Shown here piece by piece: positions 32,320 through 40,648 of a DNA stretch of 64,000 nucleotides. The stretch is from positions 44,159 to 108,158 of the forward strand of contig NZ_FRBU01000011.1 of NCBI RefSeq assembly GCF_900142695.1, in the 5' to 3' direction. This stretch comes from Flavobacterium xanthum (lineage in GTDB: Bacteria > Bacteroidota > Bacteroidia > Flavobacteriales > Flavobacteriaceae). The first letter of the stretch is position 1. Every line of letters begins with the position of its first letter. A program made the position numbers and the translations under genes. The notes under the pieces were generated by a model, which saw only the letters and a program-made list of their open reading frames with translations, ran no database searches and was not told where the DNA came from.

Positions 32320-33519
32320 CTACTCCAACAACTTCTTACTCACGCGACTACTGGCAATTAAGGAAGCAATAAAGCCAAGCGTGACAATCGTACCCATGAC
32401 AATCAATACGTTTTCGAGAGAGAAAATCACCGGATAAGCAAGAGTGGGTGTAATCATAATTAGTTGAAAATATTCTTGTAGCAAAACGATTATAATTCCT
32501 AAAACCAGCCCGATAATTCCGCCAAAAACACTCAATAAAGTACCTTGTAGCAAGAATATTTTACGTAAATCTTTGATTTCGGTTCCTAAATTAAAAAGGG
32601 TTTTTAGGTTTCCTTTTTTGTCTAAAATCATCATAATCAACGCGCCAATCAAGTTAAAAAGTGCCACGACAATCACCAAAGTAAATATTAAATACACGGC
32701 AATATTCTCTGTATTCAACATTTTATAAAGCGATTCGTTGAGTTGCGCTCTGTTTTTTACGGTAATTTTATTATTGAAAATAGTTTGAAGTTGTTCTGTA
32801 ATTGCACTTTCATCAGCGCCAGTTTTCGTTTTGATTTCAATTCCCGAAACCTGATTGGTTTTATATTCCAATAATTCCTGAGCCAAACCTAGATCGGCAA
32901 AAACATATTTAGAATCCAAGTCTTCACTAATGGCATAAATCCCAACAGGTATTACATCCGTTTTGTTAAAAGCTTGTTCGGGATTTTCGATAGCACCTTT
33001 TCCTGGTTTAGGAACCAAAACTTCTAATTGACGATTGAAATCCAACAATCCCATCGAAAATTTTTGAGCAATACTGTAGCCCACTACCACTTGATACGTA
33101 TCTGGTTTCAACCATTGGCCGTTGAAAAGTTTGGTTTCAATAGCATTTACTTGATTAAAATTAGCATCTACACCTTTCAAATACGTGACTTCCTGTTTGC
33201 CATCAAAAGTGAATAAAACCCGCTCTTCAATAATTTTGGTATAGGATGCAAGACCTTCAATTTTCTTAATTTTACTTTCTTGATCTGGAGAAATAAGAAA
33301 GGATTTCCCTAAAATACTGCTTATTTTTAAATCGGGATCAATGTCATTGGTAAACGAAAGACTAAAAACTTTTAGTCCGCTAAAAACAGATAAAACCACA
33401 AACAAAGCCATTGCACCAACAATAATTCCCATGCTGGCAATGCGATTGATGATATTGATAGCGTTGTTTTTACTGTTGCTAAGAATGTAGCGTTTGGCTA
33501 TGTAAAGGGGGAAATTCAA
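32320..33519 (-). CDS. FtsX-like ABC transporter permease (LolC/LolE/MacB-type)
   Basis: 399 residues. An N-terminal membrane helix (about 24-46, NRIASMGIIVGAMALFVVLSVFSG), a large periplasmic domain (about 50-265) and three C-terminal helices (about 275-300, 320-350 and 365-390) form the FtsX/MacB topology. The layout, with IAKRYILS at the N-terminus, matches LolC/LolE-like proteins that help release lipoproteins from the inner membrane. No ATPase gene is adjacent. It lies 3 bases after rbfA on the same strand. Confidence 0.85.
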   Translation of the reverse strand: MNFPLYIAKRYILSNSKNNAINIINRIASMGIIVGAMALFVVLSVFSGLKVFSLSFTNDIDPDLKISSILGKSFLISPDQESKIKKIEGLASYTKIIEERVLFTFDGKQEVTYLKGVDANFNQVNAIETKLFNGQWLKPDTYQVVVGYSIAQKFSMGLLDFNRQLEVLVPKPGKGAIENPEQAFNKTDVIPVGIYAISEDLDSKYVFADLGLAQELLEYKTNQVSGIEIKTKTGADESAITEQLQTIFNNKITVKNRAQLNESLYKMLNTENIAVYLIFTLVIVVALFNLIGALIMMILDKKGNLKTLFNLGTEIKDLRKIFLLQGTLLSVFGGIIGLVLGIIIVLLQEYFQLIMITPTLAYPVIFSLENVLIVMGTIVTLGFIASLIASSRVSKKLLE

Positions 33520-33522
33520 ATT

Positions 33523-33915
33523 TTATTGAAATCTGCGTTTGTCCAAAAGGTCTCTATTTTCTATAGGATTGTCTCTATTTGCTAAGGCATTGTCAATTTT
33601 TTCAATGTAATCCAAAGAGTCGTCAATAAAGAAAACCAAATTTGGCACTTTTCTCAATTGCAAACGCACTCTTTGTGATAAGTCATGTTTTATTGTTTTA
33701 GAATTCGACTTTACTGCCTCTAAAATTTCTTTTGCTTTATCCTGAGGGAAAACACTTAAATGAACCGTCGCTACAGATAAATCTGAAGTAACAACAACCT
33801 TGGACACCGAAATTATCAAATTACTAACTCCGTTTTTTCTCACTTCACCTTGCAGAATATCCACCAAATCTTTTTGGATCACCCCACCTATTTTTTTCTG
33901 TCTATTTGTTTCCAT
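33523..33915 (-). CDS. rbfA: 30S ribosome-binding factor A
   Basis: 130 residues, the KH-fold RbfA. It has an N-terminal QKKIGGVIQKDLVDILQ, a DLSVATVHLSVFP strand and the C-terminal VRLQLRKVPNLVFFIDDSLD that is highly typical of the family. It binds the 30S subunit and assists 16S rRNA maturation, especially in the cold. The downstream permease gene starts 3 bases after its stop codon. Confidence 0.93.
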   Translation of the reverse strand: METNRQKKIGGVIQKDLVDILQGEVRKNGVSNLIISVSKVVVTSDLSVATVHLSVFPQDKAKEILEAVKSNSKTIKHDLSQRVRLQLRKVPNLVFFIDDSLDYIEKIDNALANRDNPIENRDLLDKRRFQ

Positions 33916-33989
33916 GCTGCAAAAATACTACTTTTAAGGTTTATCCCGAAGTTTCAAGACAAATTTTAAAAGTAACCTGTAAATAGTTG

Positions 33990-34078
33990 TGTTTTTAGGA
34001 GCTATTTCCTGCTGTTCACTATATCTTTCCTGCCGAAAACCGGCAAGAAAGGATGTCGTTTCCATCAGGGCTAGGAGA
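33990..34078. repeat. Dispersed intergenic repeat, family 2, copy A
   Basis: Conserved ends CCTGCTGTTCACTATATCTT and GGATGTCGTTTCCATCAGGG, separated by a small hairpin (TTTCCTGCCG / CGGCAAGAAA). An inverted copy with the same ends lies at 46616-46686. It lies between divergent rbfA and the helicase gene. Confidence 0.75.
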
Positions 34079-34146
34079 TTTAGGAAATTAGAAAGCTTAT
34101 CTTAAATCAGAAATCAGAAATTTAAAATCGTTAATCAAAAATCTTA

Positions 34147-37100
34147 ATGCAAAGACCATCCTTCTCCATATACGACGCATCGGCAGGTAGCGGAAAAACC
34201 TATGCATTAGTCAAAGAATATTTAAAAATTATTCTTGTTGCCAAGAAAAATGACGCGTATCGCAATATTCTCGCCATTACTTTCACGAACAAAGCGGTAC
34301 ACGAAATGAAAAGCCGCATCGTAGGCAGTCTTTCTGAATTTGCCAAAGACGAACCAAGCTCAAAAGCAGTAGATTTAATGCAGGATTTGGCAGTGGATAC
34401 AGCACTTTCTGTTATTCAAATAAAAACCAAATCACAACAAATCATCAAGCATATCATTCATAATTATGCCGCTTTTGATATTTCGACTATTGATAAATTC
34501 ACGCACAAAGTAATTCGCGCGTTTGCTCATGATTTAGGGTTGCCTATGACTTTTGAAGTTACTTTGGATACTGAAAATTTGTTGGTAGAAGCCGTTGATG
34601 CCATAATCGCTCAAGCCGGAGAAGATGAAACATTGACAAAGTTATTGATTGATTTCACGATGGAAAAAACCGATGATGACAAATCATGGGATATTTCACG
34701 GGAAATTCTTGATACCGGTCGTTTGGTTTTAAACGAAAATAACCGAAACGAAATTACCCATTTCCATGACAAGTCAATAGCTGATTTTGTAGCAATTAAA
34801 GCAAAATTGAACGAGGCCTGTAAAGTTTTGGAGAAAGAAAGTGTAGCCTTTGCAGAGGAAGCCCTTTTGTTAATAGAAAAAAATGGAATTGATAGTAAGT
34901 CATTTTCTGGAGCATATTTCCCAAAACATTTGATCAGCATTCAAGAAGGGAAATTCAATCCAAAAAACAAAACGTATCACGAATACGATGATATAAAAAT
35001 CAATAAAACGGCAAAAGACCGAGCGATTATAGAAAACATAATTCCTGAATTACTTCAACTAGTAGCTACTATTTATAAAACTTTCGAAAAGAGAGATTTC
35101 TACAAAGCTTTCCTAAAAAACATAACGCCTTTGTCGTTGTTGAACACTGTTAGTAATGAATTGGCAAAAATCCAAAGCGAGCAAAACGTGCTATCTATTT
35201 CCGAATTTAATGCAATAATTCATAGGGAAATTCAAAACCAACCCGCTCCTTTTATATACGAGCGATTGGGAGAACGGTATCGTCACTTTTTTATAGACGA
35301 ATTTCAGGATACATCCGAAATGCAATGGCAAAATTTGATTCCATTAATTGATAATGCCACATCTAGCGAAATTGATGGTGAAAAGGGGACTTTGATGATT
35401 GTTGGCGATCCAAAACAATCTATTTATAGATGGCGTGGCGGCAAAGCAGAGCAATTTATAGATCTGAGTAAAGACCAAAATCCGTTTAATAATCCGGAAA
35501 AAGTTCTCAAACATTTAGATAAAAATTACCGTTCGTATTCACAGGTAATTGAATTCAATAATGATTTTTTTAAAATGCTGTCGAATGAATTTGAGCACTT
35601 AGATTATAAAGATTTATATGCCAATCACAGTCATCAGAAGTTGAATGATAAAAAGGGCGGTTATGTAAATATTTCTTTCATTCCAAAAGTAGAAAAAACA
35701 GATGTTAATCCCGAATCTTTGGGGGAGGAAGAGGCGTTGGATAAAACAGAATTGTATGTTTTAGCGACACTAAACACCATTCAAAAAGTAATTAGGGAGG
35801 GCTTTGAATACAAAGACATTGTAATTTTGACCAGAAAACGAAGTCAAGGAATTGCGATTGCTACTTATTTGACTGAACAACAAATTCCGCTGTTGTCATC
35901 AGAAACGTTAATGATTCAAAATGCGACGGAAGTTAGATTGATTATTCATTTATTGAAATATTTGAAAAATAGTTCTGACTTGGAATCCAAAGCAAACTTT
36001 CTTCAATATTTAGCTCAAAACAGTCAGGATAAATTACCCGTTCATGATTTTATTGCCAAAGGAATGTCGTTGTTTCAAGAAACGGATTTTGAAAACTGGT
36101 TGATGAGTTTTGATGTTTCACTTTCGTTTCAAAACATTCGAAAAAAATCATTGTATGAAGCTGTAGAAACTATAGTGGCAAAGTTCCTCTCCCCAGCCCT
36201 CTCCAGAGGAAAGGGTGACGAAGCGGTTAACGGTGTGGATAAATTAGGCTACATGACAGGCGGAAATTATTCTCATCTTTTGATAGAAAAAGCAAAAGAG
36301 AAGACAAAAGAGCCAACGTCTGCTGAAAAAATTCTGTGGATGGAGCTTAAATCTAAATCATTAGAAGAGTATAAATTCAGGCAACAACATTTGATAGATG
36401 ATTTTATTGTTGACTTTGTTTGTTTGTCAAAAAAATTGATTGTTGAAGTGGATGGTGATTACCATTTCTCTGATGAACAGATTGATTTAGATGAGAATAG
36501 AACCCGAACTCTAAAAATATTAGGTTATAAAGTGATTCGATTTACTAATGAGCAAGTCATAAAGAGTATTTCCGAAGTTTTAAAAGAAATAAAAAAGGAA
36601 TTGGTAAGTCAAGAAGTTTTTCAAGATTCTATTTCTCCGGTTATGGCTCCTTTCCCTTCGGGGAGGGCTGGGGTGGGGAATGCCTACGTCCAATACTTCC
36701 TAGACATCGTTCTCGAGCGTGACATTCGTAACCAAGCAGGAATTTCAGATTTCTTAAATTTCTGGGATAAAAATGCAGAGAAGTTCAGTATTCCGTCTCC
36801 CGAAGGGACTAATGCCGTTCGGATTATGACGATTCATAAATCGAAAGGATTGGAATTTCCTGTGGTGATTTTTCCTTTTGCCGAGGAAGATTATAATAGA
36901 AAGCCAAAAGATAAGTTGTGGCTGAATGCTGAGGAGCAGGATTTTGGTTTGCCAAAGGTTTTAATTGACAATAGCAGTGCGGTAGAAGGGTTTGGAGAAG
37001 AAGCTGCTGGGGTTTACAATCAAAAAAAGCAGGAAGAATTGTTGGACAATATTAATGTTTTGTATGTAGCTTTAACTCGGGCTGAAGAACAACTATATGT

Positions 37101-37788
37101 GATTTCCAATATGAATTTATCTCGAAAAGGGGAAGTTCCTACAAACAACATGTGTACCTTTTTCATCAATTATTTGGAAAGTAAAAACGTATTCAAGGCA
37201 GATCAGATAGAATATGAATTTGGGAAAGAGACTAAACTGTCAACAAATAAAAAGCACGTTGATACTTCTAAAAGAATTCCTTTGGTTGCGGAAATTCTGA
37301 ATCCAAAGAATATAAAAATTGCGCAGCGAGAAGCTTTAATGTGGGGAACGCATCAGCAGGAAGCAATTGAGTACGGAAATATAATTCATGAAATTTTATC
37401 TTTTGTAAAAACTAAAAATGATGTTGATTTGGCAATTACAAAATCTATTGAAGACGGATTAATCACTTTTGCTCAAAAAGAAATAGTTTTTAATACAATT
37501 CAGGAAATTGTAAATCACAGGGAGTTAGAGATTTGTTTTGCTGAAGGGAATGAAGTATGGAACGAGCAAACCATCATTCAAAAGCAAGGAAAAACCATCA
37601 AGCCAGATCGAATGGTTCTGACTAAAAATAATGAAGTGTTTTTACTGGACTATAAAACGGGAACGCACAATTCAAAATACCAATTGCAATTGGAAAATTA
37701 CCAAAGTGCAATTGAATTAATGGGATATAAAGTGGTAAAAAAAGCACTTATTTATATCGGAAAAGAAATCGATGTAGTAAATTTGTAA
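34147..37788 (+). CDS. AddA-like UvrD-family helicase/exonuclease with in-frame nuclease-domain insertion
   Basis: 1213 residues. The SF1 helicase core has the Walker A motif ASAGSGKT (11-18), FFIDEFQDTSEMQW (Walker B), GDPKQSIYRWRGG (motif III) and TIHKSKGLEFPVVIF (motif V). The C-terminal PD-(D/E)XK nuclease has IIHEIL (His1081), KPDR (Asp1154) and LLDYKTG (Asp1168, Lys1170). It would process double-strand breaks with the AddB-like protein encoded at 40649. Residues about 681-845 are foreign: an inverted-repeat-bounded insertion encoding a DUF559/Vsr-like domain (annotated separately) between AVETIVAKF and AYVQYFLDIVLERD. The reading frame is kept throughout, so the protein may stay functional, although the insertion lies close to helicase motif V. 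Confidence 0.88.
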   Translation: MQRPSFSIYDASAGSGKTYALVKEYLKIILVAKKNDAYRNILAITFTNKAVHEMKSRIVGSLSEFAKDEPSSKAVDLMQDLAVDTALSVIQIKTKSQQIIKHIIHNYAAFDISTIDKFTHKVIRAFAHDLGLPMTFEVTLDTENLLVEAVDAIIAQAGEDETLTKLLIDFTMEKTDDDKSWDISREILDTGRLVLNENNRNEITHFHDKSIADFVAIKAKLNEACKVLEKESVAFAEEALLLIEKNGIDSKSFSGAYFPKHLISIQEGKFNPKNKTYHEYDDIKINKTAKDRAIIENIIPELLQLVATIYKTFEKRDFYKAFLKNITPLSLLNTVSNELAKIQSEQNVLSISEFNAIIHREIQNQPAPFIYERLGERYRHFFIDEFQDTSEMQWQNLIPLIDNATSSEIDGEKGTLMIVGDPKQSIYRWRGGKAEQFIDLSKDQNPFNNPEKVLKHLDKNYRSYSQVIEFNNDFFKMLSNEFEHLDYKDLYANHSHQKLNDKKGGYVNISFIPKVEKTDVNPESLGEEEALDKTELYVLATLNTIQKVIREGFEYKDIVILTRKRSQGIAIATYLTEQQIPLLSSETLMIQNATEVRLIIHLLKYLKNSSDLESKANFLQYLAQNSQDKLPVHDFIAKGMSLFQETDFENWLMSFDVSLSFQNIRKKSLYEAVETIVAKFLSPALSRGKGDEAVNGVDKLGYMTGGNYSHLLIEKAKEKTKEPTSAEKILWMELKSKSLEEYKFRQQHLIDDFIVDFVCLSKKLIVEVDGDYHFSDEQIDLDENRTRTLKILGYKVIRFTNEQVIKSISEVLKEIKKELVSQEVFQDSISPVMAPFPSGRAGVGNAYVQYFLDIVLERDIRNQAGISDFLNFWDKNAEKFSIPSPEGTNAVRIMTIHKSKGLEFPVVIFPFAEEDYNRKPKDKLWLNAEEQDFGLPKVLIDNSSAVEGFGEEAAGVYNQKKQEELLDNINVLYVALTRAEEQLYVISNMNLSRKGEVPTNNMCTFFINYLESKNVFKADQIEYEFGKETKLSTNKKHVDTSKRIPLVAEILNPKNIKIAQREALMWGTHQQEAIEYGNIIHEILSFVKTKNDVDLAITKSIEDGLITFAQKEIVFNTIQEIVNHRELEICFAEGNEVWNEQTIIQKQGKTIKPDRMVLTKNNEVFLLDYKTGTHNSKYQLQLENYQSAIELMGYKVVKKALIYIGKEIDVVNL
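36184..36681 (+). mobile_element. Inverted-repeat-bounded insertion with DUF559 endonuclease domain inside the AddA-like gene
   Basis: About 498 bases (166 codons, frame preserved). The left end CTCTCCCCAGCCCTCTCC (36187-36204) and right end GGGGAGGGCTGGGGTGGGG (36660-36678) are inverted repeats sharing CCCCAGCCCTC. The encoded domain (host residues about 703-805) shows the DUF559 pattern: SAEKILWMELKSKSLEEYKF, IVDFVC and VEVDGDYH, with Glu727, Asp756, Glu767, Asp769 and His773 as putative catalytic residues. There is no stop codon and no intein splicing motif. It could be translated within the host protein or from an internal ATG at 36253. It most likely arose by transposition or homing of a DUF559-carrying palindromic element into the gene. 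Confidence 0.8.
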
Positions 37789-37836
37789 CCTGAAAAATGA
37801 ATTATTCGCAAAAATTGAACTTTAAAAACATAAAAA

Positions 37837-39030
37837 ATGTACGGAAAAATAAAAGAACATCTTCAAGCAGAAATACAAACCATTGAAGACAACGGAATTT
37901 TTAAAAAGGAACGAATCATTACCTCGCCTCAAGGAGCAGAAATTACTATTTCAACTGGAGAAACTGTTTTAAATTTTTGTTCCAATAATTACCTAGGATT
38001 GTCATCGCATCCGGAAGTGATTCAGGCTGCAAAAGACGCCTTGGATTCGCATGGTTTCGGTATGTCGTCGGTTCGTTTTATTTGTGGAACACAGGATATT
38101 CATAAAACATTAGAAAAGAAGATTTCTGAATTTTACGGAACAGAAGATACGATTCTTTACGCAGCAGCTTTTGACGCGAATGGCGGAGTTTTCGAACCAT
38201 TATTGGGAGAGCAAGATTGCATTATTTCGGATAGTTTGAATCATGCTTCTATTATTGATGGCGTTCGATTGTGTAAAGCTGCTCGTTATCGTTATGCTAA
38301 CAGTGATATGCAAGATTTAGAACAACAGTTAATTAAAGCTACAGAAGCTGGAACTCGTTTTAAATTGATTGTTACTGATGGTGTTTTTTCAATGGACGGA
38401 GTAGTAGCGCCATTGGATCAAATTTGTGATTTAGCAGATAAATATGATGCGATGGTGATGGTCGATGAATGCCATGCTGCTGGCTTTATTGGTGCTACTG
38501 GAAAAGGAACGTTGGAAGCAAGAGGTGTAATGGGACGTGTGGACATTGTTACCGGAACATTAGGAAAAGCGTTAGGTGGAGCTATGGGCGGATATACGAC
38601 TGCCAAGAAAGAAATTATCGAAATATTGCGTCAAAGATCGAGACCGTATTTGTTTTCTAATTCCCTAGCTCCTGCAATTGTAGGTGCCTCCATCAAAGTA
38701 TTTGAATTATTAGAAAAGGACACCACGTTACGCGATAAACTAGAGTGGAATACCAATTATTTCAAAACAGGAATGAAAAATGCGGGATTTGACATCGTTG
38801 ATGGGGACTCTGCTATAGTTCCGGTGATGCTTTATGATGCAAAATTATCACAAACTATGGCTGATGAACTGTTAAAAAAAGGGATCTATGTGATTGGCTT
38901 CTTTTTTCCAGTAGTCCCTAAAGACAAGGCGAGAATTAGAGTACAACTGTCTGCAGCGCATACACAAGCTCATTTAGATAAGGCAATAAAGGCATTTATT
39001 GAGGTTGGAAAAGCCCTGAATGTTGTATAA
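37837..39030 (+). CDS. kbl: Glycine C-acetyltransferase (2-amino-3-ketobutyrate CoA ligase)
   Basis: 397 residues, a PLP-dependent fold type I enzyme of the alpha-oxoamine synthase group. The PLP lysine is Lys244 in [12 protein letters not shown]; Asp210 and His213 in MVDECHAAG hold the cofactor. The N-terminal [11 protein letters not shown] segment is typical. It interconverts 2-amino-3-ketobutyrate + CoA with glycine + acetyl-CoA in threonine breakdown. No threonine dehydrogenase gene is adjacent. A related serine palmitoyltransferase or KAPA synthase is less likely, because the match to Kbl is close and the Lys position is identical. Confidence 0.92.
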   Translation: MYGKIKEHLQAEIQTIEDNGIFKKERIITSPQGAEITISTGETVLNFCSNNYLGLSSHPEVIQAAKDALDSHGFGMSSVRFICGTQDIHKTLEKKISEFYGTEDTILYAAAFDANGGVFEPLLGEQDCIISDSLNHASIIDGVRLCKAARYRYANSDMQDLEQQLIKATEAGTRFKLIVTDGVFSMDGVVAPLDQICDLADKYDAMVMVDECHAAGFIGATGKGTLEARGVMGRVDIVTGTLGKALGGAMGGYTTAKKEIIEILRQRSRPYLFSNSLAPAIVGASIKVFELLEKDTTLRDKLEWNTNYFKTGMKNAGFDIVDGDSAIVPVMLYDAKLSQTMADELLKKGIYVIGFFFPVVPKDKARIRVQLSAAHTQAHLDKAIKAFIEVGKALNVV

Positions 39031-39075
39031 TTCCCACTTTTGACTGTGTAAGAAGGTTTTTTTTAACATTTAATT

Positions 39076-39105
39076 TTGTAGTTTAAAATTTACGTACTAC
39101 TTTTG
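39076..39105 (+). promoter_or_regulatory. Promoter of the OmpA-like gene (TTG-N19-TACTTTTG)
   Basis: TTG at 39076-39078 and TACTTTTG at 39098-39105 with the ideal 19-base spacer, 37 bases before the ATG at 39143. This is one of the best consensus promoters in the window, consistent with an abundant surface protein. Confidence 0.75.
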
Positions 39106-39142
39106 CGTATAATTAACTAAATTGTAATTAAAAAAATTAAGT

Positions 39143-40585
39143 ATGAAACATCTTAACAAAATTTTAGTTGCTGTGATGATGGTGATGGGTTTAAGCTCTC
39201 ACGCACAAGACAGTAACAATCCTTGGGCTATCGCTTTTGGAGTTAATGCCGTTGACACCAAAGCTGGTGCAGAGGGAGGACATAACTGGCTTGATCGTCA
39301 TTTTTCTCAACCTTTTGCGGTTAAAGAAAATTGGAATATTCTTCCATCTGTATCTTATTTAAGCGTTTCTAGATACGTAGGAGATAATTTCTCTTTCGGT
39401 CTTTCTGGAACTGTGAACAAAATAGATAAATTTGTAACGTTTTCTCCTGCGACTCCAGGTCGTGATGATCGTGGATATTTAGTTACTAATCCAGGTGATT
39501 TAATGTATTATGGTGTTGATGCTACTATCAAATATAGCTTCATGAACCTAATTAAATCTAAAGTTATTGATCCGTCTTTATCTGTTGGTGGAGGTTATAC
39601 TTTCTTCGGAGATAGTAGTTTTGGAACATTCAATCCTGGTGCAGGTTTGACTTTCTGGTTTTCTGAAAATGTAGGTTTGGAACTTGCTACAAGATACAAA
39701 AAAGCTTTTGGTGATAGAACGGAAGGTAATGTTGATTTTGCTACTCCAGATGCTCCTTCTCTTTTTCAACACACTGCTGGTCTTATCTTCAAATTTGGAG
39801 GAAAAGATACTGATGGTGATGGAATTTACGACAAAGATGATGCTTGTCCAGAAGTTGCTGGTTTGAAAGAATTCAACGGTTGTCCTGATACTGATGGAGA
39901 TGGAATTCAAGATAGTGCTGACGAATGTCCAAATGATTTTGGTCTAGCTGCATTAAACGGTTGTCCTGATACTGACGGAGATGGTGTTGCTGATAAAAAT
40001 GATGCTTGTCCTACTGTTTTTGGTTTAGCTGCATTGAACGGTTGTCCAGATGCTGACGGTGACGGAATTGCTGACAAAGATGACAAATGTCCTACTGTTG
40101 CAGGTCCTAAAGAAAATGGTGGATGTCCTTGGCCTGATACTGACGGAGACGGTGTATTAGACAAAGATGACGATTGTCCTACTGTAGCTGGTCCAGCTAG
40201 CAACAGAGGATGTCCTGAAGTAACTACTGAAGCGTTAGATAACCTTAAAATTCAAGCTAGAGCAATCTACTTTAATTCAGGTAAAGCTACTTTCAAAGTT
40301 GGTGATGTTCCAGCTAGATTAGATGCTATGGCAAATATTCTTAAAAACTACCCTAATGCTAAATTCAGTGTTGAAGGACATACTGATAGCGATGGTTCAG
40401 ATGCATACAATCAAACACTTTCTGAAGATAGAGCTAACGTAGTTAGGGAAGCTTTATTAGAAAGAGGTATTAAAGGTGAAAACCTAAATGCTGTTGGTTT
40501 TGGTGAAGGAAGTCCAGTTGAAACAAATAAAACTGCTGCTGGCAAAGCTAAAAACAGAAGAACAGAAGTTATTTTACAAAAATAA
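39143..40585 (+). CDS. OmpA family outer membrane protein with thrombospondin type 3 repeats
   Basis: 480 residues with a signal peptide (cleavage near SSHAQ). Residues about 25-215 form a beta-barrel. About five calcium-binding thrombospondin type 3 repeats follow ([19 protein letters not shown] and similar, about 217-355). A C-terminal OmpA peptidoglycan-binding domain (about 365-480) contains [20 protein letters not shown] and the [19 protein letters not shown] segment. It anchors the outer membrane to the cell wall; the repeats stiffen a periplasmic linker. This is the common major OmpA type of Flavobacterium. Confidence 0.95.
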   Translation: MKHLNKILVAVMMVMGLSSHAQDSNNPWAIAFGVNAVDTKAGAEGGHNWLDRHFSQPFAVKENWNILPSVSYLSVSRYVGDNFSFGLSGTVNKIDKFVTFSPATPGRDDRGYLVTNPGDLMYYGVDATIKYSFMNLIKSKVIDPSLSVGGGYTFFGDSSFGTFNPGAGLTFWFSENVGLELATRYKKAFGDRTEGNVDFATPDAPSLFQHTAGLIFKFGGKDTDGDGIYDKDDACPEVAGLKEFNGCPDTDGDGIQDSADECPNDFGLAALNGCPDTDGDGVADKNDACPTVFGLAALNGCPDADGDGIADKDDKCPTVAGPKENGGCPWPDTDGDGVLDKDDDCPTVAGPASNRGCPEVTTEALDNLKIQARAIYFNSGKATFKVGDVPARLDAMANILKNYPNAKFSVEGHTDSDGSDAYNQTLSEDRANVVREALLERGIKGENLNAVGFGEGSPVETNKTAAGKAKNRRTEVILQK

Positions 40586-40604
40586 TTTTATTCGAAATAT
40601 TTTT

Positions 40605-40638
40605 AGAAAACGCCTCGATTTATCGGGGCGTTTTTTTA
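40605..40638 (+). terminator. Intrinsic terminator after the OmpA-like gene
   Basis: Stem AAAACGCCTCGAT / ATCGGGGCGTTTT (one wobble) and a T run; the next gene starts 11 bases later. Confidence 0.85.
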
Positions 40639-40648
40639 TTTTTATAGA

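Noticed and set aside
36184..36681. Intein inside the AddA-like helicase
   Set aside because: No N-terminal Cys/Ser splice junction, no C-terminal His-Asn followed by Cys/Ser/Thr, and no Hint-domain blocks; the insert encodes DUF559 and is flanked by inverted repeats.
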